DNA from: Sphingomonas sp. OV641
Lineage (GTDB): Bacteria; Pseudomonadota; Alphaproteobacteria; Sphingomonadales; Sphingomonadaceae
Reading direction: 5' to 3'
Assembly: GCF_900109205.1 (NCBI RefSeq)
Contig: NZ_FNZB01000001.1
Span: 1,116,001 to 1,180,000 of the forward strand
Length of the DNA stretch: 64,000 nucleotides
Shown here: one piece after another, positions 20,351 to 28,973 of the stretch
How the letters are laid out: each line of letters begins with the position of its first letter
How positions within the stretch are numbered: the first letter of the stretch is position 1
Notes under the pieces: generated by a model
The model's input: only the letters and a program-made list of their open reading frames with translations
Database searches by the model: none
Told to the model about the DNA's origin: nothing
Translations under genes and position numbers: made by a program

Positions 20351-21505
20351 ATGGCAGGCTCACTCACCATCCGTCCCGTGCAGACCAAGCGCGATCGCAA
20401 GGCGTTCGTCGATCTGCCGTTTCGTCTTTACCGCGATGATCCCAACTGGGTGCCGCCGTTGAAGAGCGAGGCGCTGGGGCTGATCACGCCGGAAAAGAAC
20501 GGCTGGTACAGCCACGCCAAGGCGCAGCTTTTCCTCGCCGAGCGGAACGGCAAGGTCGTCGGTCGCATCTCGGCACATATCGACACGCTGGCGCTTGAGA
20601 TGCCTCAGGTGCAGGGGTTCGGGCCGGGCACCGGTCAATGGGGCCTGATGGAAGCGGAAGATCAGGGCGTGTTCGCCGCCTTGCTGCAGGCCGCGGAAAC
20701 GTGGCTGCGCGAACAGGGGATGACGCGCACGCTTGGTCCAATCTCGCAGTCGATCTGGGAAGAGCCGGGCCTCCTGATCGACGGCTATGATCATCCGCCG
20801 ACCGTGATGATGGGCCATGCGAAGCGCGAATACCGCGACTGGATCGAAGGCGCAGGCCATCAGCCGGTCAAGCAGCTGATGACCTATGATCTGGACATCA
20901 CGCAGGAATTTCCGCCGATCGTCCAGCGGATCATCAAATCCGGCGAGAAGAATGCGCGGATCAACGTGCGCATGGTCGACAAGTCCCGCTTCGATGAAGA
21001 GGCAGCCATCATCCTGTCGATCCTGAACGACGCCTGGAGCGACAATTGGGGTTTCGTCCCGCTGACGCCGCCGGAAATTCGCGATGTCGGCGTCAAGCTG
21101 AAGCCGATCGTGTTCAACGATCTGATCCGTATCGCCGAGCTGGATGGAAAGCCCGTCGCCTTCATGATCACCCTGCCCGACCTGAACGAGCCGCTGGCGG
21201 GGCTGAACGGCTCCTTGCTGCCGTTCGGCTGGGCGAAGCTGCTCCTGTGGCTGCGGCGCCCGAAGGTTCGCACGATGCGCGTGCCGCTGATGGGGGTGGT
21301 GAAGGAGCTTCAGTCATCGCGCATGGCGAGCCAGCTTGCCTTCATGATGATCGAATATATTCGCCGCGCCTCCATCACGCATTATGGCGCCACGCGCGGC
21401 GAGATCGGCTGGATCCTCGATGACAATCAAGGGATGCGATCGATCGCCGAGACGATCGATAGCCGCGTCAACAAAGTGTATCAGGTGTACGAAAAGACCC
21501 TGTAG
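20351..21505 (+). CDS. GNAT-fold acyltransferase, candidate bacterial ceramide synthase
   Basis: 384 residues. The N-terminal half has the GNAT pattern (VDLPFRLYRDDPNWVPPL, then FLAERNGKVVGRISAHID), and the C-terminal half has LILDDN-type residues in GATRGEIGWILDDNQGM. This is the long alphaproteobacterial family often annotated as N-acetyltransferase. In Caulobacter the ceramide synthase (bCerS) that N-acylates the sphingoid base is a protein annotated as an acyl-CoA N-acyltransferase in the spt region, and the length and placement here fit it. The role is inferred from context; the acyltransferase fold is the firmer claim. It runs divergently from the desaturase with a shared 96-base upstream region. 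Confidence 0.65.
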   Translation: MAGSLTIRPVQTKRDRKAFVDLPFRLYRDDPNWVPPLKSEALGLITPEKNGWYSHAKAQLFLAERNGKVVGRISAHIDTLALEMPQVQGFGPGTGQWGLMEAEDQGVFAALLQAAETWLREQGMTRTLGPISQSIWEEPGLLIDGYDHPPTVMMGHAKREYRDWIEGAGHQPVKQLMTYDLDITQEFPPIVQRIIKSGEKNARINVRMVDKSRFDEEAAIILSILNDAWSDNWGFVPLTPPEIRDVGVKLKPIVFNDLIRIAELDGKPVAFMITLPDLNEPLAGLNGSLLPFGWAKLLLWLRRPKVRTMRVPLMGVVKELQSSRMASQLAFMMIEYIRRASITHYGATRGEIGWILDDNQGMRSIAETIDSRVNKVYQVYEKTL

Positions 21506-21723
21506 CGGGTGTCTTCACGGCCCGGCGCGCCGATAGCGTTTCGCCTGCCCGCGGCGGTCGTCATGCTTTCGTAAAAGCCACAGCTGCCCGGCCCGTGTGA
21601 CGCTGACCGGGCTTGCTGAGACCCGCGAGAGGCAGTGGAGCTGGCCTCCGGCCCGGATCCGTCAACATGGATCACCGGACCGGCCGTAGCCACTGCTCCC
21701 ATCGCGAACCCCAGCGCCTTCAT
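21481..21723 (-). CDS. Possible small secreted protein
   Basis: An 80-residue frame from an ATG at 21723 with a strong purine-rich ribosome-binding region (GGAGAAGAGAGG) just upstream. It begins MKALGFAMGAVATAG, a weak signal sequence, and is rich in Ser, Gly and Ala. It overlaps the end of the convergent GNAT gene by 25 bases. The ribosome-binding site and N-terminus support it; the composition of the rest does not look clearly coding, and I recognise no family. It may be non-coding sequence. Confidence 0.3.
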   Translation of the reverse strand: MKALGFAMGAVATAGPVIHVDGSGPEASSTASRGSQQARSASHGPGSCGFYESMTTAAGRRNAIGAPGREDTRYRVFSYT

Positions 21724-21775
21724 CCTCTCTTCTCCTGTTTGCGGCAGGCCCCGATATGCCCCGGCGGGGCGCCAT

Positions 21776-22024
21776 TCAGCGCGTCGCCAGCGGATCGGTG
21801 CCCTGCGCCACCCATTGCGCGCGCGACTGGCAATAGCGGCGAGCAGCGCCGACGCCCGGAAGCGTATCCACCACGCACACGCGGCGCAGATCGGTTTCGG
21901 GATTGATGTCCTGGGCGAGACGCTGCTCAACAGGAACGGTGGCAGGTGCCGGCGCGGGAGCAGGAGCCGGCTCGGGAGCAGCGGTGCCGAGAGCGAGGGC
22001 AGCGGCGAGAGCGATCATCGTCAT
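21776..22024 (-). CDS. Small secreted protein with a Pro-Ala linker
   Basis: 82 residues. A signal peptide (MTMIALAAALALGTAA) is followed by a Pro-Ala repeat linker (about 17-30), then a short conserved-looking part with two cysteines: DLRRVCVVDTLPGVGAARRYCQSRAQW. Similar two-cysteine tails occur in small exported proteins of sphingomonads whose function is unknown. The ATG at 22024 has GAAAGGAACTG upstream as ribosome-binding site. It is monocistronic by spacing. Function not assigned. Confidence 0.75.
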   Translation of the reverse strand: MTMIALAAALALGTAAPEPAPAPAPAPATVPVEQRLAQDINPETDLRRVCVVDTLPGVGAARRYCQSRAQWVAQGTDPLATR

Positions 22025-22315
22025 GGCAGTTCCTTTCAGGTCCGGCAGCGCCCTGGTGCGCCGCCACCAAACCTATTGCAGGCCCCGTGCCAAACTTTCT
22101 CGCGACGTAAATTCAATGACTTAGAAAATTGCCCCCCGCGACCTTCGCTGATCTTCGGCATGGATTACCAAGTCGCGGCGGATCTTGCCGAACATCAACT
22201 GTGCGCATCCGGACGCGCGCGAACACTGCGTCCGTCCGCGAACGTCACGTAATCGCAATGTTGTGCTTCATCCGCGACCATGTCGGACGAGGGGGGCGGA
22301 CGACGGGGCTGCCGA

Positions 22316-23086
22316 TCAGCGCAGCCGCACCCAGGTGGGCGCGTGATCGCTGGCCTTTTCTCGCCCGCGATATTCCTTATCAACGCCCGCCTCGATCAGG
22401 CGATCCGCCACTGCGGGGGAAAGCAGCAGATGATCGATCCGGAACCCGGCATCACGCTGCCACGCGCCGGCCTGATAATCCCAGAACGTCCATATTCCGC
22501 CGGCGGGGTTCCGCACGCGCAGGGCATCGGTCCACCCCTGCGCCAGCAGCGCACGGTAGCCGGCGCGGCTTTCCGGCTGCATCAGCGCATCATCGGCCAT
22601 GGCCCGCACGGAGAAGGTGTCACCGTCATTCGGAATGACGTTATAGTCTCCCGCCAGCACCGCGGGGATCTCACCTGCCAGGAGCTCACGCGCGCGGCGT
22701 GTCAGGCGGTCGATCCAGCGCAGCTTGTAGTCGAACTTGGGACCGGGCTGCGGATTGCCGTTTGGCAGGTAAATGGATGCGACCGTCAGGCCGTCCACGG
22801 TGCATTCGAGATAGCGGCTATGTTCGTCCTCCGGCTCGCCCTCTAGACCGCGCTGCTGCTCGACAGGATCGCTGCCGCGCGCCAGCACCGCGACCCCGTT
22901 GAACCCCTTCTGCCCATGCCAGCACGCGCCATAGCCCGCGTCGCGCACCTCCTGAATGGGGAAGGTTTCGTCGCTGGACTTCAGCTCCTGCAGGCAGACG
23001 ACATCCGGCTGCTGCTCGGCCAGATATTCCAGCAGGCGCGGGAGGCGGGCCTTGATGCCGTTGACGTTGTAAGTGACGATCTTCAC
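22316..23086 (-). CDS. xthA: Exodeoxyribonuclease III
   Basis: 256 residues, normal for ExoIII-type AP endonucleases, which cut at abasic sites and degrade DNA 3' to 5'. The N-terminus KIVTYNVNGIKARLPRLLEYL is typical; CLQELKSSDETFP carries the metal-binding glutamate, DYNVIPNDGD the catalytic Asp-Asn, and SDHAPTWV the C-terminal His. I took the GTG at 23086 as start because family members begin at this point; the frame is open further upstream but the extension overlaps erpA. It is 10 bases after erpA, so they probably form an operon. Confidence 0.96.
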   Translation of the reverse strand: MKIVTYNVNGIKARLPRLLEYLAEQQPDVVCLQELKSSDETFPIQEVRDAGYGACWHGQKGFNGVAVLARGSDPVEQQRGLEGEPEDEHSRYLECTVDGLTVASIYLPNGNPQPGPKFDYKLRWIDRLTRRARELLAGEIPAVLAGDYNVIPNDGDTFSVRAMADDALMQPESRAGYRALLAQGWTDALRVRNPAGGIWTFWDYQAGAWQRDAGFRIDHLLLSPAVADRLIEAGVDKEYRGREKASDHAPTWVRLR

Positions 23087-23096
23087 GCCACCGGCA

Positions 23097-23435
23097 TTAC
23101 ACCGAGAAGCTGGTCCCGCAACCGCAACCCGACGCGGCGTTCGGATTATCGACCTTGAACGCGGCACCACCGAGAGACTCGACGTAATCCACTGACGCAC
23201 CCCGGACGAGATCCAGGCTCACGTCATCTACCACCAGCCGAACGCCGTCCGTCTCCGTCACCACGTCGCCAGCCTCTGGCGCATCAGCAAAGCCGAAGCG
23301 GTATTGAAAGCCGGAACAGCCGCCGCCCTCCACCGACAGACGGAGGATGGCAGGCTTGTTCTGCTTGCTTGCGATGGTCGCGACCCTGGCTGCGGCAGCG
23401 GAGGTCAGCGCGATGTCAGCAGCGAGTGTAGCCAT
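23097..23435 (-). CDS. erpA: Iron-sulfur cluster insertion protein (HesB/IscA family)
   Basis: 112 residues, the usual length of A-type Fe-S carriers. The three conserved cysteines are in GGGCSGFQY and SGCGCGTSF near the C-terminus. It would hold or deliver Fe-S clusters to client proteins in the cytoplasm. I started it at the ATG at 23435 (MATLAADIALTSAAAAR). Whether it is ErpA or IscA/SufA cannot be settled from this window; ErpA is the common annotation for a stand-alone gene beside xth in sphingomonads. Located 67 bases after the M23 peptidase. Confidence 0.9.
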   Translation of the reverse strand: MATLAADIALTSAAAARVATIASKQNKPAILRLSVEGGGCSGFQYRFGFADAPEAGDVVTETDGVRLVVDDVSLDLVRGASVDYVESLGGAAFKVDNPNAASGCGCGTSFSV

Positions 23436-23502
23436 GGCAGGGAGATAAGCCTCCCCTACCCCGCTCGCAACCCGCGATCGTGCGGGTGCGCGCGGATCAG
23501 TC

Positions 23503-24720
23503 TCAATGTTCCAGAGCGTCCTGCGCGGCAGGTCCACCGGTGGAAACCGGGATCTGACTGACGGAGCGATCCTGCGCCGCCAGGAGATAATCGGCGGTGG
23601 TCAGGAACGGCACCGGGTTTACGGCAGCGCCATCGATCCGGACCTCATAGTGAAGGTGCGGACCGGTCGAGCGGCCGGTCGACCCCATCAAGCCGATGAT
23701 CTGCCCGCGACGCACGCGCGCATTGTCGCTGATGATGATCTTCGACAGGTGGCCATAGCGGGTGGCGATCCCCTTGCCATGGTTGATCTCGATCATGTTG
23801 CCATAGCCGCCCTGGCGGCCGGCGTGGTTCACGACGCCATCTGCCGTGGCATAGATCGGGGTACCGGTCGGCCCGGGAATGTCGACGCCCGCGTGCATCG
23901 CCGCCGTTCCGCGGAACGGATCGCTGCGAACACCGAAGTTGCTCGTGAACGACAGGTGCTGAACCGGCTGAACGGACGGGATGGAGATCACCCCCTGTTC
24001 CAGCGTGTCCAGCTTCTTCCAGGTCATGAACAGCGAGCGGAATTGCGCGTCGGCGTTCAGGTCGGCGGTCGCTTCCGCGCTCGCGGCCGGGATCAGCGGA
24101 CCGCCCATCGCGCCGACGACGGCCTGCTTGCGCCCCTTCACCAGACGCTCGGGCCGCAAGCCGCGCTCGCGGATTTCCTGCGTCGCATGCTGGTAGCGGG
24201 CCTGCAGCTGATCGAGCGCGACATCGGCCAGCATTGCCTGACGGCGCTCCACCTTGCCGAACGGCGCCAGCGCAAAGGCGGCCAGCCGATCGCCAGTGGG
24301 ATCGATCTTCAGGGTTGCGAGCGCCAGCTTCTTCTCGTCGCCCACGCCGGTCAGCGCTGCGGCGAGCAGCGCCTGGCGCTGCTCCAGCCGGGTGGCATGC
24401 TGTTCGGCGGTCTTGCGGATCGTGGCCACGCGCGTCTGCATGTGCGCGAGCTTGCGTTCCATGGTCTGGATGCGCTGCTCCGAGCGCGGCGCGGCCGTCA
24501 GGCCAGCGGCTATCGCAGCCTGGCCAGTCGCGGTGGCGGCACCATAGCCGGCAAAGGCGACCACAACGGCAGCGGCGCCGACGATCGCCGTCTGCGATCC
24601 ACGGCCAACACGCATCCGGCGAACTGCGCGGCCGTCGTGGAAGACCACGTTCCGCGGCGAAAACAACAGGCGAGCGCCAGCAGCGATGCGGTCAGCCGGC
24701 GCGGAAAAAGATTTGGACAT
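23503..24720 (-). CDS. M23 family metallopeptidase (LytM domain)
   Basis: 405 residues. One membrane segment near residues 49-75 (IVGAAAVVVAFAGYGAATATG) is followed by a coiled coil (about 85-130) and a C-terminal peptidase M23 domain: NFGVRSDPFRGTAAMHAGVDIPGPTGTP with the zinc ligands in HAGVD, and GPHLHYEVRIDG with HLH. These zinc endopeptidases cut peptidoglycan cross-links and resemble DipM/EnvC-type cell-division factors; all metal ligands seem present, so it may be active. I started at the ATG at 24720 (MSKSFSAPADR). Confidence 0.92.
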   Translation of the reverse strand: MSKSFSAPADRIAAGARLLFSPRNVVFHDGRAVRRMRVGRGSQTAIVGAAAVVVAFAGYGAATATGQAAIAAGLTAAPRSEQRIQTMERKLAHMQTRVATIRKTAEQHATRLEQRQALLAAALTGVGDEKKLALATLKIDPTGDRLAAFALAPFGKVERRQAMLADVALDQLQARYQHATQEIRERGLRPERLVKGRKQAVVGAMGGPLIPAASAEATADLNADAQFRSLFMTWKKLDTLEQGVISIPSVQPVQHLSFTSNFGVRSDPFRGTAAMHAGVDIPGPTGTPIYATADGVVNHAGRQGGYGNMIEINHGKGIATRYGHLSKIIISDNARVRRGQIIGLMGSTGRSTGPHLHYEVRIDGAAVNPVPFLTTADYLLAAQDRSVSQIPVSTGGPAAQDALEH

Positions 24721-24843
24721 CGAACCCCAAACGAGATCGTTGATACGGCAGCCGCCGGGACAAGCCCGACGCGCTTTATCTGAACTGGTCTGGATTGCGG
24801 CCCCCCGCACCCGGACGCCGATTACTGGTCTGATCTACGTATA

Positions 24844-25632
24844 TTAGGCAATAGCGCCATAATATTCTCGCGTTAGGCCGGCAGAGTCGCGCGCTGAGTC
24901 GTTGAACGGACCCTTCACCACACCGCTGAACTGAGCCGCGATCAGCGATTGCCAATGCGCCGCGGGCGAAAGATCGCGCTCCCTGCAGCTGGCCTCGAAC
25001 CATTTGGTTCCGAACCGCACGTGGCGGATCTCGTCGGTATAGATCCGCTGCAGGATGCGCGCGCTGGTCTCGTCGCCTGCGGCCATGAAGCGGGCAACGG
25101 TTGCGGGGGTCACGTCCAGGCCGCGCGCCTCCAGCGCCATGGGAACGACGGCAAGGCGCGCAACAGCATCGTTCGCCGTGGCACTGGCCGCCTCCCACAG
25201 GCCGGCGTGCGCGGGCAGCGCACCATAGCCGCTGCCCAAGGCCTTCAACCGCCGGTCGAGAAGCGCGAAGTGCATCGCTTCATCCGCACCAACGGAAAAC
25301 CAATCGTCCACAAAGGCGCGGGGGTAACCGGCGCCGAAGCGTCCGACGATGTCGAACGCCAAATCGATCGCCACGAACTCGATGTGCGCCAGTGCATGAA
25401 GCAGCGCCAGGCGGCCGCGCGCCGATCCGCCTTTGCCGCGCTTCGGCATGCGATTAGGGGGCAGCAGTTCGGGCGTAAGGGGCCGCGCAGGCGAATCCGG
25501 CATCTCCACGTCGAATGCGTGATCGAGTTCGCCCAGCCGCCACGCCCGCGCCGCGTGACGCGCAGCCTTTACCTTCCGGACGGGATCGGCCGCGTCCAGC
25601 ACTCGGCGAGCCGCCTCGGCAACACTGGTCAC
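24844..25632 (-). CDS. DUF455 (ferritin-like) family protein
   Basis: 262 residues from a GTG at 25632 that overlaps the peroxiredoxin stop (GTGA). It contains the DUF455 ferritin-like helices: LLHALAHIEFVAIDLAFDI, DEAMHFALLDRRL and RIYTDEIRHVRFGTKWFE, which supply the Glu and His residues expected for a di-iron site. The family is related to MiaE tRNA hydroxylases but the substrate is unknown. Coupling to a peroxiredoxin hints at an oxidative-stress link, which is only context. The fourth metal ligand set appears intact. Confidence 0.9.
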   Translation of the reverse strand: MTSVAEAARRVLDAADPVRKVKAARHAARAWRLGELDHAFDVEMPDSPARPLTPELLPPNRMPKRGKGGSARGRLALLHALAHIEFVAIDLAFDIVGRFGAGYPRAFVDDWFSVGADEAMHFALLDRRLKALGSGYGALPAHAGLWEAASATANDAVARLAVVPMALEARGLDVTPATVARFMAAGDETSARILQRIYTDEIRHVRFGTKWFEASCRERDLSPAAHWQSLIAAQFSGVVKGPFNDSARDSAGLTREYYGAIA

Positions 25633-26075
25633 AAGGCGCGTGCCGCTTCCAGCACGGCCTCTGCGTGACCGGCCACCTTCACCTTGCGCCATTCGCGCGC
25701 CAGCCGCCCTTCCCGGTCGAACAGAAAGGTGGAACGCTCGATCCCCATGTAGGTGCGCCCGTACATGGATTTTTCCACCCAGGTGCCGAACGCCTCACAG
25801 GCGGAGCCATCTTCGTCGCTCGCCAGCGCCACCGCCAGGTCATATTTGGCGATGAACTTCTGGTGTTTTGCCGGCGTATCGCGCGAGATACCGAGCACCG
25901 AGACACCAGCAGTGGTGAACGCCGCGGCAAGCGTGGAAAAGTCCTGCGCCTCGCGTGTGCAGCCCGTCGTGTCGTCTTTCGGGTAGAAATAGACGACCAT
26001 CGGGCAGAGGCGGTCCTTGAGACGGAGAACCGAGCCGTCAGGCGCAGTCACCGTCACATCAGGCAGCATGTCCAT
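25629..26075 (-). CDS. bcp: Thioredoxin-dependent peroxiredoxin (BCP type)
   Basis: 148 residues. AhpC/TSA fold with VVYFYPKDDTTGCTREAQDF, where the Cys is the peroxidatic residue of Bcp proteins; the usual second cysteine five residues later is replaced (CTREAQ), so it may be a 1-Cys or atypical form. RSTFLFDREGRL is the conserved strand. It reduces hydroperoxides with thioredoxin. It overlaps the end of glnE by 17 bases and the start of the DUF455 gene by 4, so the three are probably one transcript. Confidence 0.94.
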   Translation of the reverse strand: MDMLPDVTVTAPDGSVLRLKDRLCPMVVYFYPKDDTTGCTREAQDFSTLAAAFTTAGVSVLGISRDTPAKHQKFIAKYDLAVALASDEDGSACEAFGTWVEKSMYGRTYMGIERSTFLFDREGRLAREWRKVKVAGHAEAVLEAARAL

Positions 26076-28734
26076 CCGTTACTCCTTTCCACGCTGCCGT
26101 AACCTCCTGCCGCGCACTGTCCAGCGCGGCGCCGACCGCCGGCCAATTCTCCAGCCGCAGCGCGCGGGCGATCAGCGCCCGTGTCGCCGGCATATCCGGC
26201 TCGGCAGCGTCCGGCGCCACCAGGCGCAGGGTGACGATCAGGCGGGTAAGCAGATCGTGCGCCTGTACGAGGCCGCGCGGGAGATCGAGCGCAACGATGG
26301 CGCGACCCAGGTGCGGGTCGAACCCACGGCATTCCAGCAACTGACGAACGTGAACGGCGAATTCCAGATCCACCAGACCACCGGGCAGCAACTTCGCATC
26401 CAGCGGACCGGCAGGCGGCTTGTGGGTGGCCATCTCGGCACGCATCTTCAGCGCATCGGCAACGATATCCCGCTCCGGCCGGTTGCCCGCGAGCACATCG
26501 GATATGATCGCCTGCAAGGCTGAACGCGCTTCCGGTGAGCCAAAGACCGGGCGTGCCCGGGTGAGCGCCATATGCTCCCAAGTCCAGGCACTTTCCCGCT
26601 GGTACCGCGCGAAGGATTCAAAGTTGACGACCAGCGGCCCCTGGTTGCCGGAGGGCCGCAATCGGGTGTCGATCGGGTATAAGGGCCCGGCCGCGGTCGG
26701 CACCGACAATGCGGCGCTCACGCGCTGCGCCAGCCGGTTGTAGTACAATGTCGCGCCCAGTGGCTTGGCGCCGTCGGACTCCGCCGCGAAATCGCCGGTG
26801 AACAGATAGACCAGGTCCAGGTCGGAAGCATGGGTCAGTTCACCGCCGCCCAGGCGGCCGAGTGCCAGGATGACGAATTCGCTGTTGGGCACCAGCCCGT
26901 GAACGCGCGCAAATTCGTCAACCGCTGCCTGAGCCAGCACGTCAATGGCGGCCTCCGCCACGCGTGAATAGCCGGCGGCGACCGCCAGCGGATCGGAGGC
27001 GCCAGCGATGATCTGGGCACCAAGGGCAAAGCGCCGGTCCGCGACGACCCTGCGGACATGATCGAGCTGCGCCTGATAGTCCCCATTCTTGCGCAGTCGC
27101 ATCTCGGCCGCGAGCCCGGCTCTGTCCGGCACCGGATCAAAGGCGGACGCGTCGATCAAACCGTCAAGCAGATCCGGCCGGCGCGCCAGCTCGTCCGCCA
27201 GCGTGGGCGCGTGGCTGAGCAATTGGACAAGCAGCACCGACAATGCAGGCCGTGCCTCGAGCAAGCGGAAGATGTTCACCGCGCTTGGCAGTCGTTCAAA
27301 CGTGCGATCGAGGCGGTTTAGCGCCGCCTCCGGCTCCGGCGCCTCGGCGAGCGCCGCAACCAGACCTGGCAGCACGGCTTCAAGCGCGGTCTGCGCGGCG
27401 GCGCTGCGCAGCGCAGGATACCGACCCGCGCGCCAGCTCTTGATGCGCGTCATCGCCGTTTGCGTGTCGGTGAAGCCAGCCCCCGCTAGCTGGTCGGCCA
27501 GCTTGTCAGGATCGGTCGAAAGCGCAGCCGCGCCGGGCGCTGCCAGCCGATCGAATATCTCCGCTACCCGTTTAACGTGCGGAAGCAGATGCGCGAGCAG
27601 CGCGGCGCCGTCCGCACGGCCATCGAGCCGAGCGACCCGATCCAGCGCCTCGCCGGTCGGCAATGTGTGGGTCTGTCGATCGTCGATCATCTGCACGCGA
27701 TGCTCGGCCGTGCGCAGCGCCACATAAGCGTCCGTCAACGCCTTCGCATCGGCCTGATCGATCCGCCCCGCCGCCGCAAGCGCGGCCAGCGCGGCACGGG
27801 TGTCGCCGATGCGAAGCGCCGGGTTTCGGCCGCCGTGGATCAACTGGTGGATCTGAGCGAAGAACTCAATTTCACGAATACCACCGCGGCCGCGCTTCAG
27901 ATCATAGCCGGGGCCGAACTTCTGCCCCTGCGAGTGGTGGTCGCGGATCCTTCGCGTGATCTCGACGATCTCACCGACAGCACCGAAATCCAGGCTTCGC
28001 CGCCAGATGAACGGGCGGATCGCCTCCAGAAAGGAGCGGCCGAGTGCCAAGTCGCCGGCGGCGGGGCGGGCGCGAATGAATGCCGCCCGTTCCCATGGCA
28101 GCGCCTGCGATTCATAGTACACGATGGCGGCATCAATCGGCACCGCGATCGGCGTGACTTCGGGGGTAGGCCGAAGCCGAAGATCGACCCGCAGGACATA
28201 GCCGTCCGCATCGCGCGTCTGGAGCAACTCGATAACGCGGCGCCCGATACGGACGGCCGCGTCGACCGGCTCCTCATTATTCCGTGTGGGCAGCGTTCTG
28301 GGATCGAACAGGAAGATCGGATCAATGTCCGATGAATAGTTCAGCTCACGGCTACCCTGCTTGCCAAGCGCAATCGCCACGAAGCCCGCCGGTGTCGCAC
28401 TGGGTGTTCGCTCTAGGATCGCGGCACGGATCGCCTGATCAAGCGCGCGATCCGCGAAGTCGGTCAGGCGATGCGTAACCTCGGTCAGGTCGAACAGGCC
28501 GGAAAGATCGCCGATCGCCACCTGGAGCGCCAGCCTGCGGCGAGCCAAGCGAAGCGCCTTACTGGTTGAATATTCCTCGGAAATTGGCGGCGGACCGCTG
28601 CGCGGGTCGGCGACTGTTTCCCCCTCGCGTTCCAACAGGTTGGCGAGGAACGGCGCGTAAGTCTGAGCGCGCGCGATCGCATCGGGAAACGCTGGATCAA
28701 CGATTATTTCGCTTGACAAACGGTCCACCATCAA
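26059..28734 (-). CDS. glnE: Bifunctional glutamine synthetase adenylyltransferase/deadenylylase
   Basis: 891 residues, close to the usual 930 or more. It adds AMP to and removes it from glutamine synthetase in response to nitrogen status through PII. Two nucleotidyltransferase halves are present: the first with GKQGSRELNYSSDIDPIFLF, the second with ALGRLGGGELTHASDLDLVYLF. The start is MMVDRLSSEII at 28734. It is the first gene of a glnE-bcp-DUF455 unit and is divergent from the small NepR-like gene at 28779 with only 44 bases between them. Confidence 0.95.
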   Translation of the reverse strand: MMVDRLSSEIIVDPAFPDAIARAQTYAPFLANLLEREGETVADPRSGPPPISEEYSTSKALRLARRRLALQVAIGDLSGLFDLTEVTHRLTDFADRALDQAIRAAILERTPSATPAGFVAIALGKQGSRELNYSSDIDPIFLFDPRTLPTRNNEEPVDAAVRIGRRVIELLQTRDADGYVLRVDLRLRPTPEVTPIAVPIDAAIVYYESQALPWERAAFIRARPAAGDLALGRSFLEAIRPFIWRRSLDFGAVGEIVEITRRIRDHHSQGQKFGPGYDLKRGRGGIREIEFFAQIHQLIHGGRNPALRIGDTRAALAALAAAGRIDQADAKALTDAYVALRTAEHRVQMIDDRQTHTLPTGEALDRVARLDGRADGAALLAHLLPHVKRVAEIFDRLAAPGAAALSTDPDKLADQLAGAGFTDTQTAMTRIKSWRAGRYPALRSAAAQTALEAVLPGLVAALAEAPEPEAALNRLDRTFERLPSAVNIFRLLEARPALSVLLVQLLSHAPTLADELARRPDLLDGLIDASAFDPVPDRAGLAAEMRLRKNGDYQAQLDHVRRVVADRRFALGAQIIAGASDPLAVAAGYSRVAEAAIDVLAQAAVDEFARVHGLVPNSEFVILALGRLGGGELTHASDLDLVYLFTGDFAAESDGAKPLGATLYYNRLAQRVSAALSVPTAAGPLYPIDTRLRPSGNQGPLVVNFESFARYQRESAWTWEHMALTRARPVFGSPEARSALQAIISDVLAGNRPERDIVADALKMRAEMATHKPPAGPLDAKLLPGGLVDLEFAVHVRQLLECRGFDPHLGRAIVALDLPRGLVQAHDLLTRLIVTLRLVAPDAAEPDMPATRALIARALRLENWPAVGAALDSARQEVTAAWKGVTDGHAA

Positions 28735-28778
28735 AATGACCTTGAAACCTTCCGGCCCGGTCGCCCGTTCTAACGGCT

Positions 28779-28958
28779 ATGATGGGACATGAACATCACA
28801 CAGGAGATCGCGGCGGCGGAGGTTATTTCGTCCCCCGCCCGCGCGTGACCGACGCAATCGGCGAGTCGCTTCGCTGCGCCTATACCGAGCGGCGCAGGCT
28901 GCCAGAGGAGCTCGCCCGGGTTCTGGATCAGCTGGACCGGGTATCGATCCAGCATTGA
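28779..28958 (+). CDS. Small NepR-like protein
   Basis: A 59-residue frame on the plus strand between glnE and ecfG. After a Gly/His-rich start, residues 17-55 read GYFVPRPRVTDAIGESLRCAY and then LPEELARVLDQLD. The pattern IG..LR..Y...P.EL...LDQLD matches the two helices of NepR anti-sigma factors (compare the nepR of this window: MGAALRSIYQ and VPDEMISLLSKLD). It lies next to ecfG, which supports a role in the same system. The start is MMGHEHH; the upstream region has a weak ribosome-binding site only. It is too short and diverged for a firm family call. Confidence 0.55.
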   Translation: MMGHEHHTGDRGGGGYFVPRPRVTDAIGESLRCAYTERRRLPEELARVLDQLDRVSIQH

Positions 28959-28973
28959 GGGAAGTGGCGAAGC

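Noticed and set aside
28770..28955. 61-residue minus-strand frame opposite the NepR-like gene
   Set aside because: It overlaps almost exactly the plus-strand NepR-like frame, which has a motif match; the minus frame has none.
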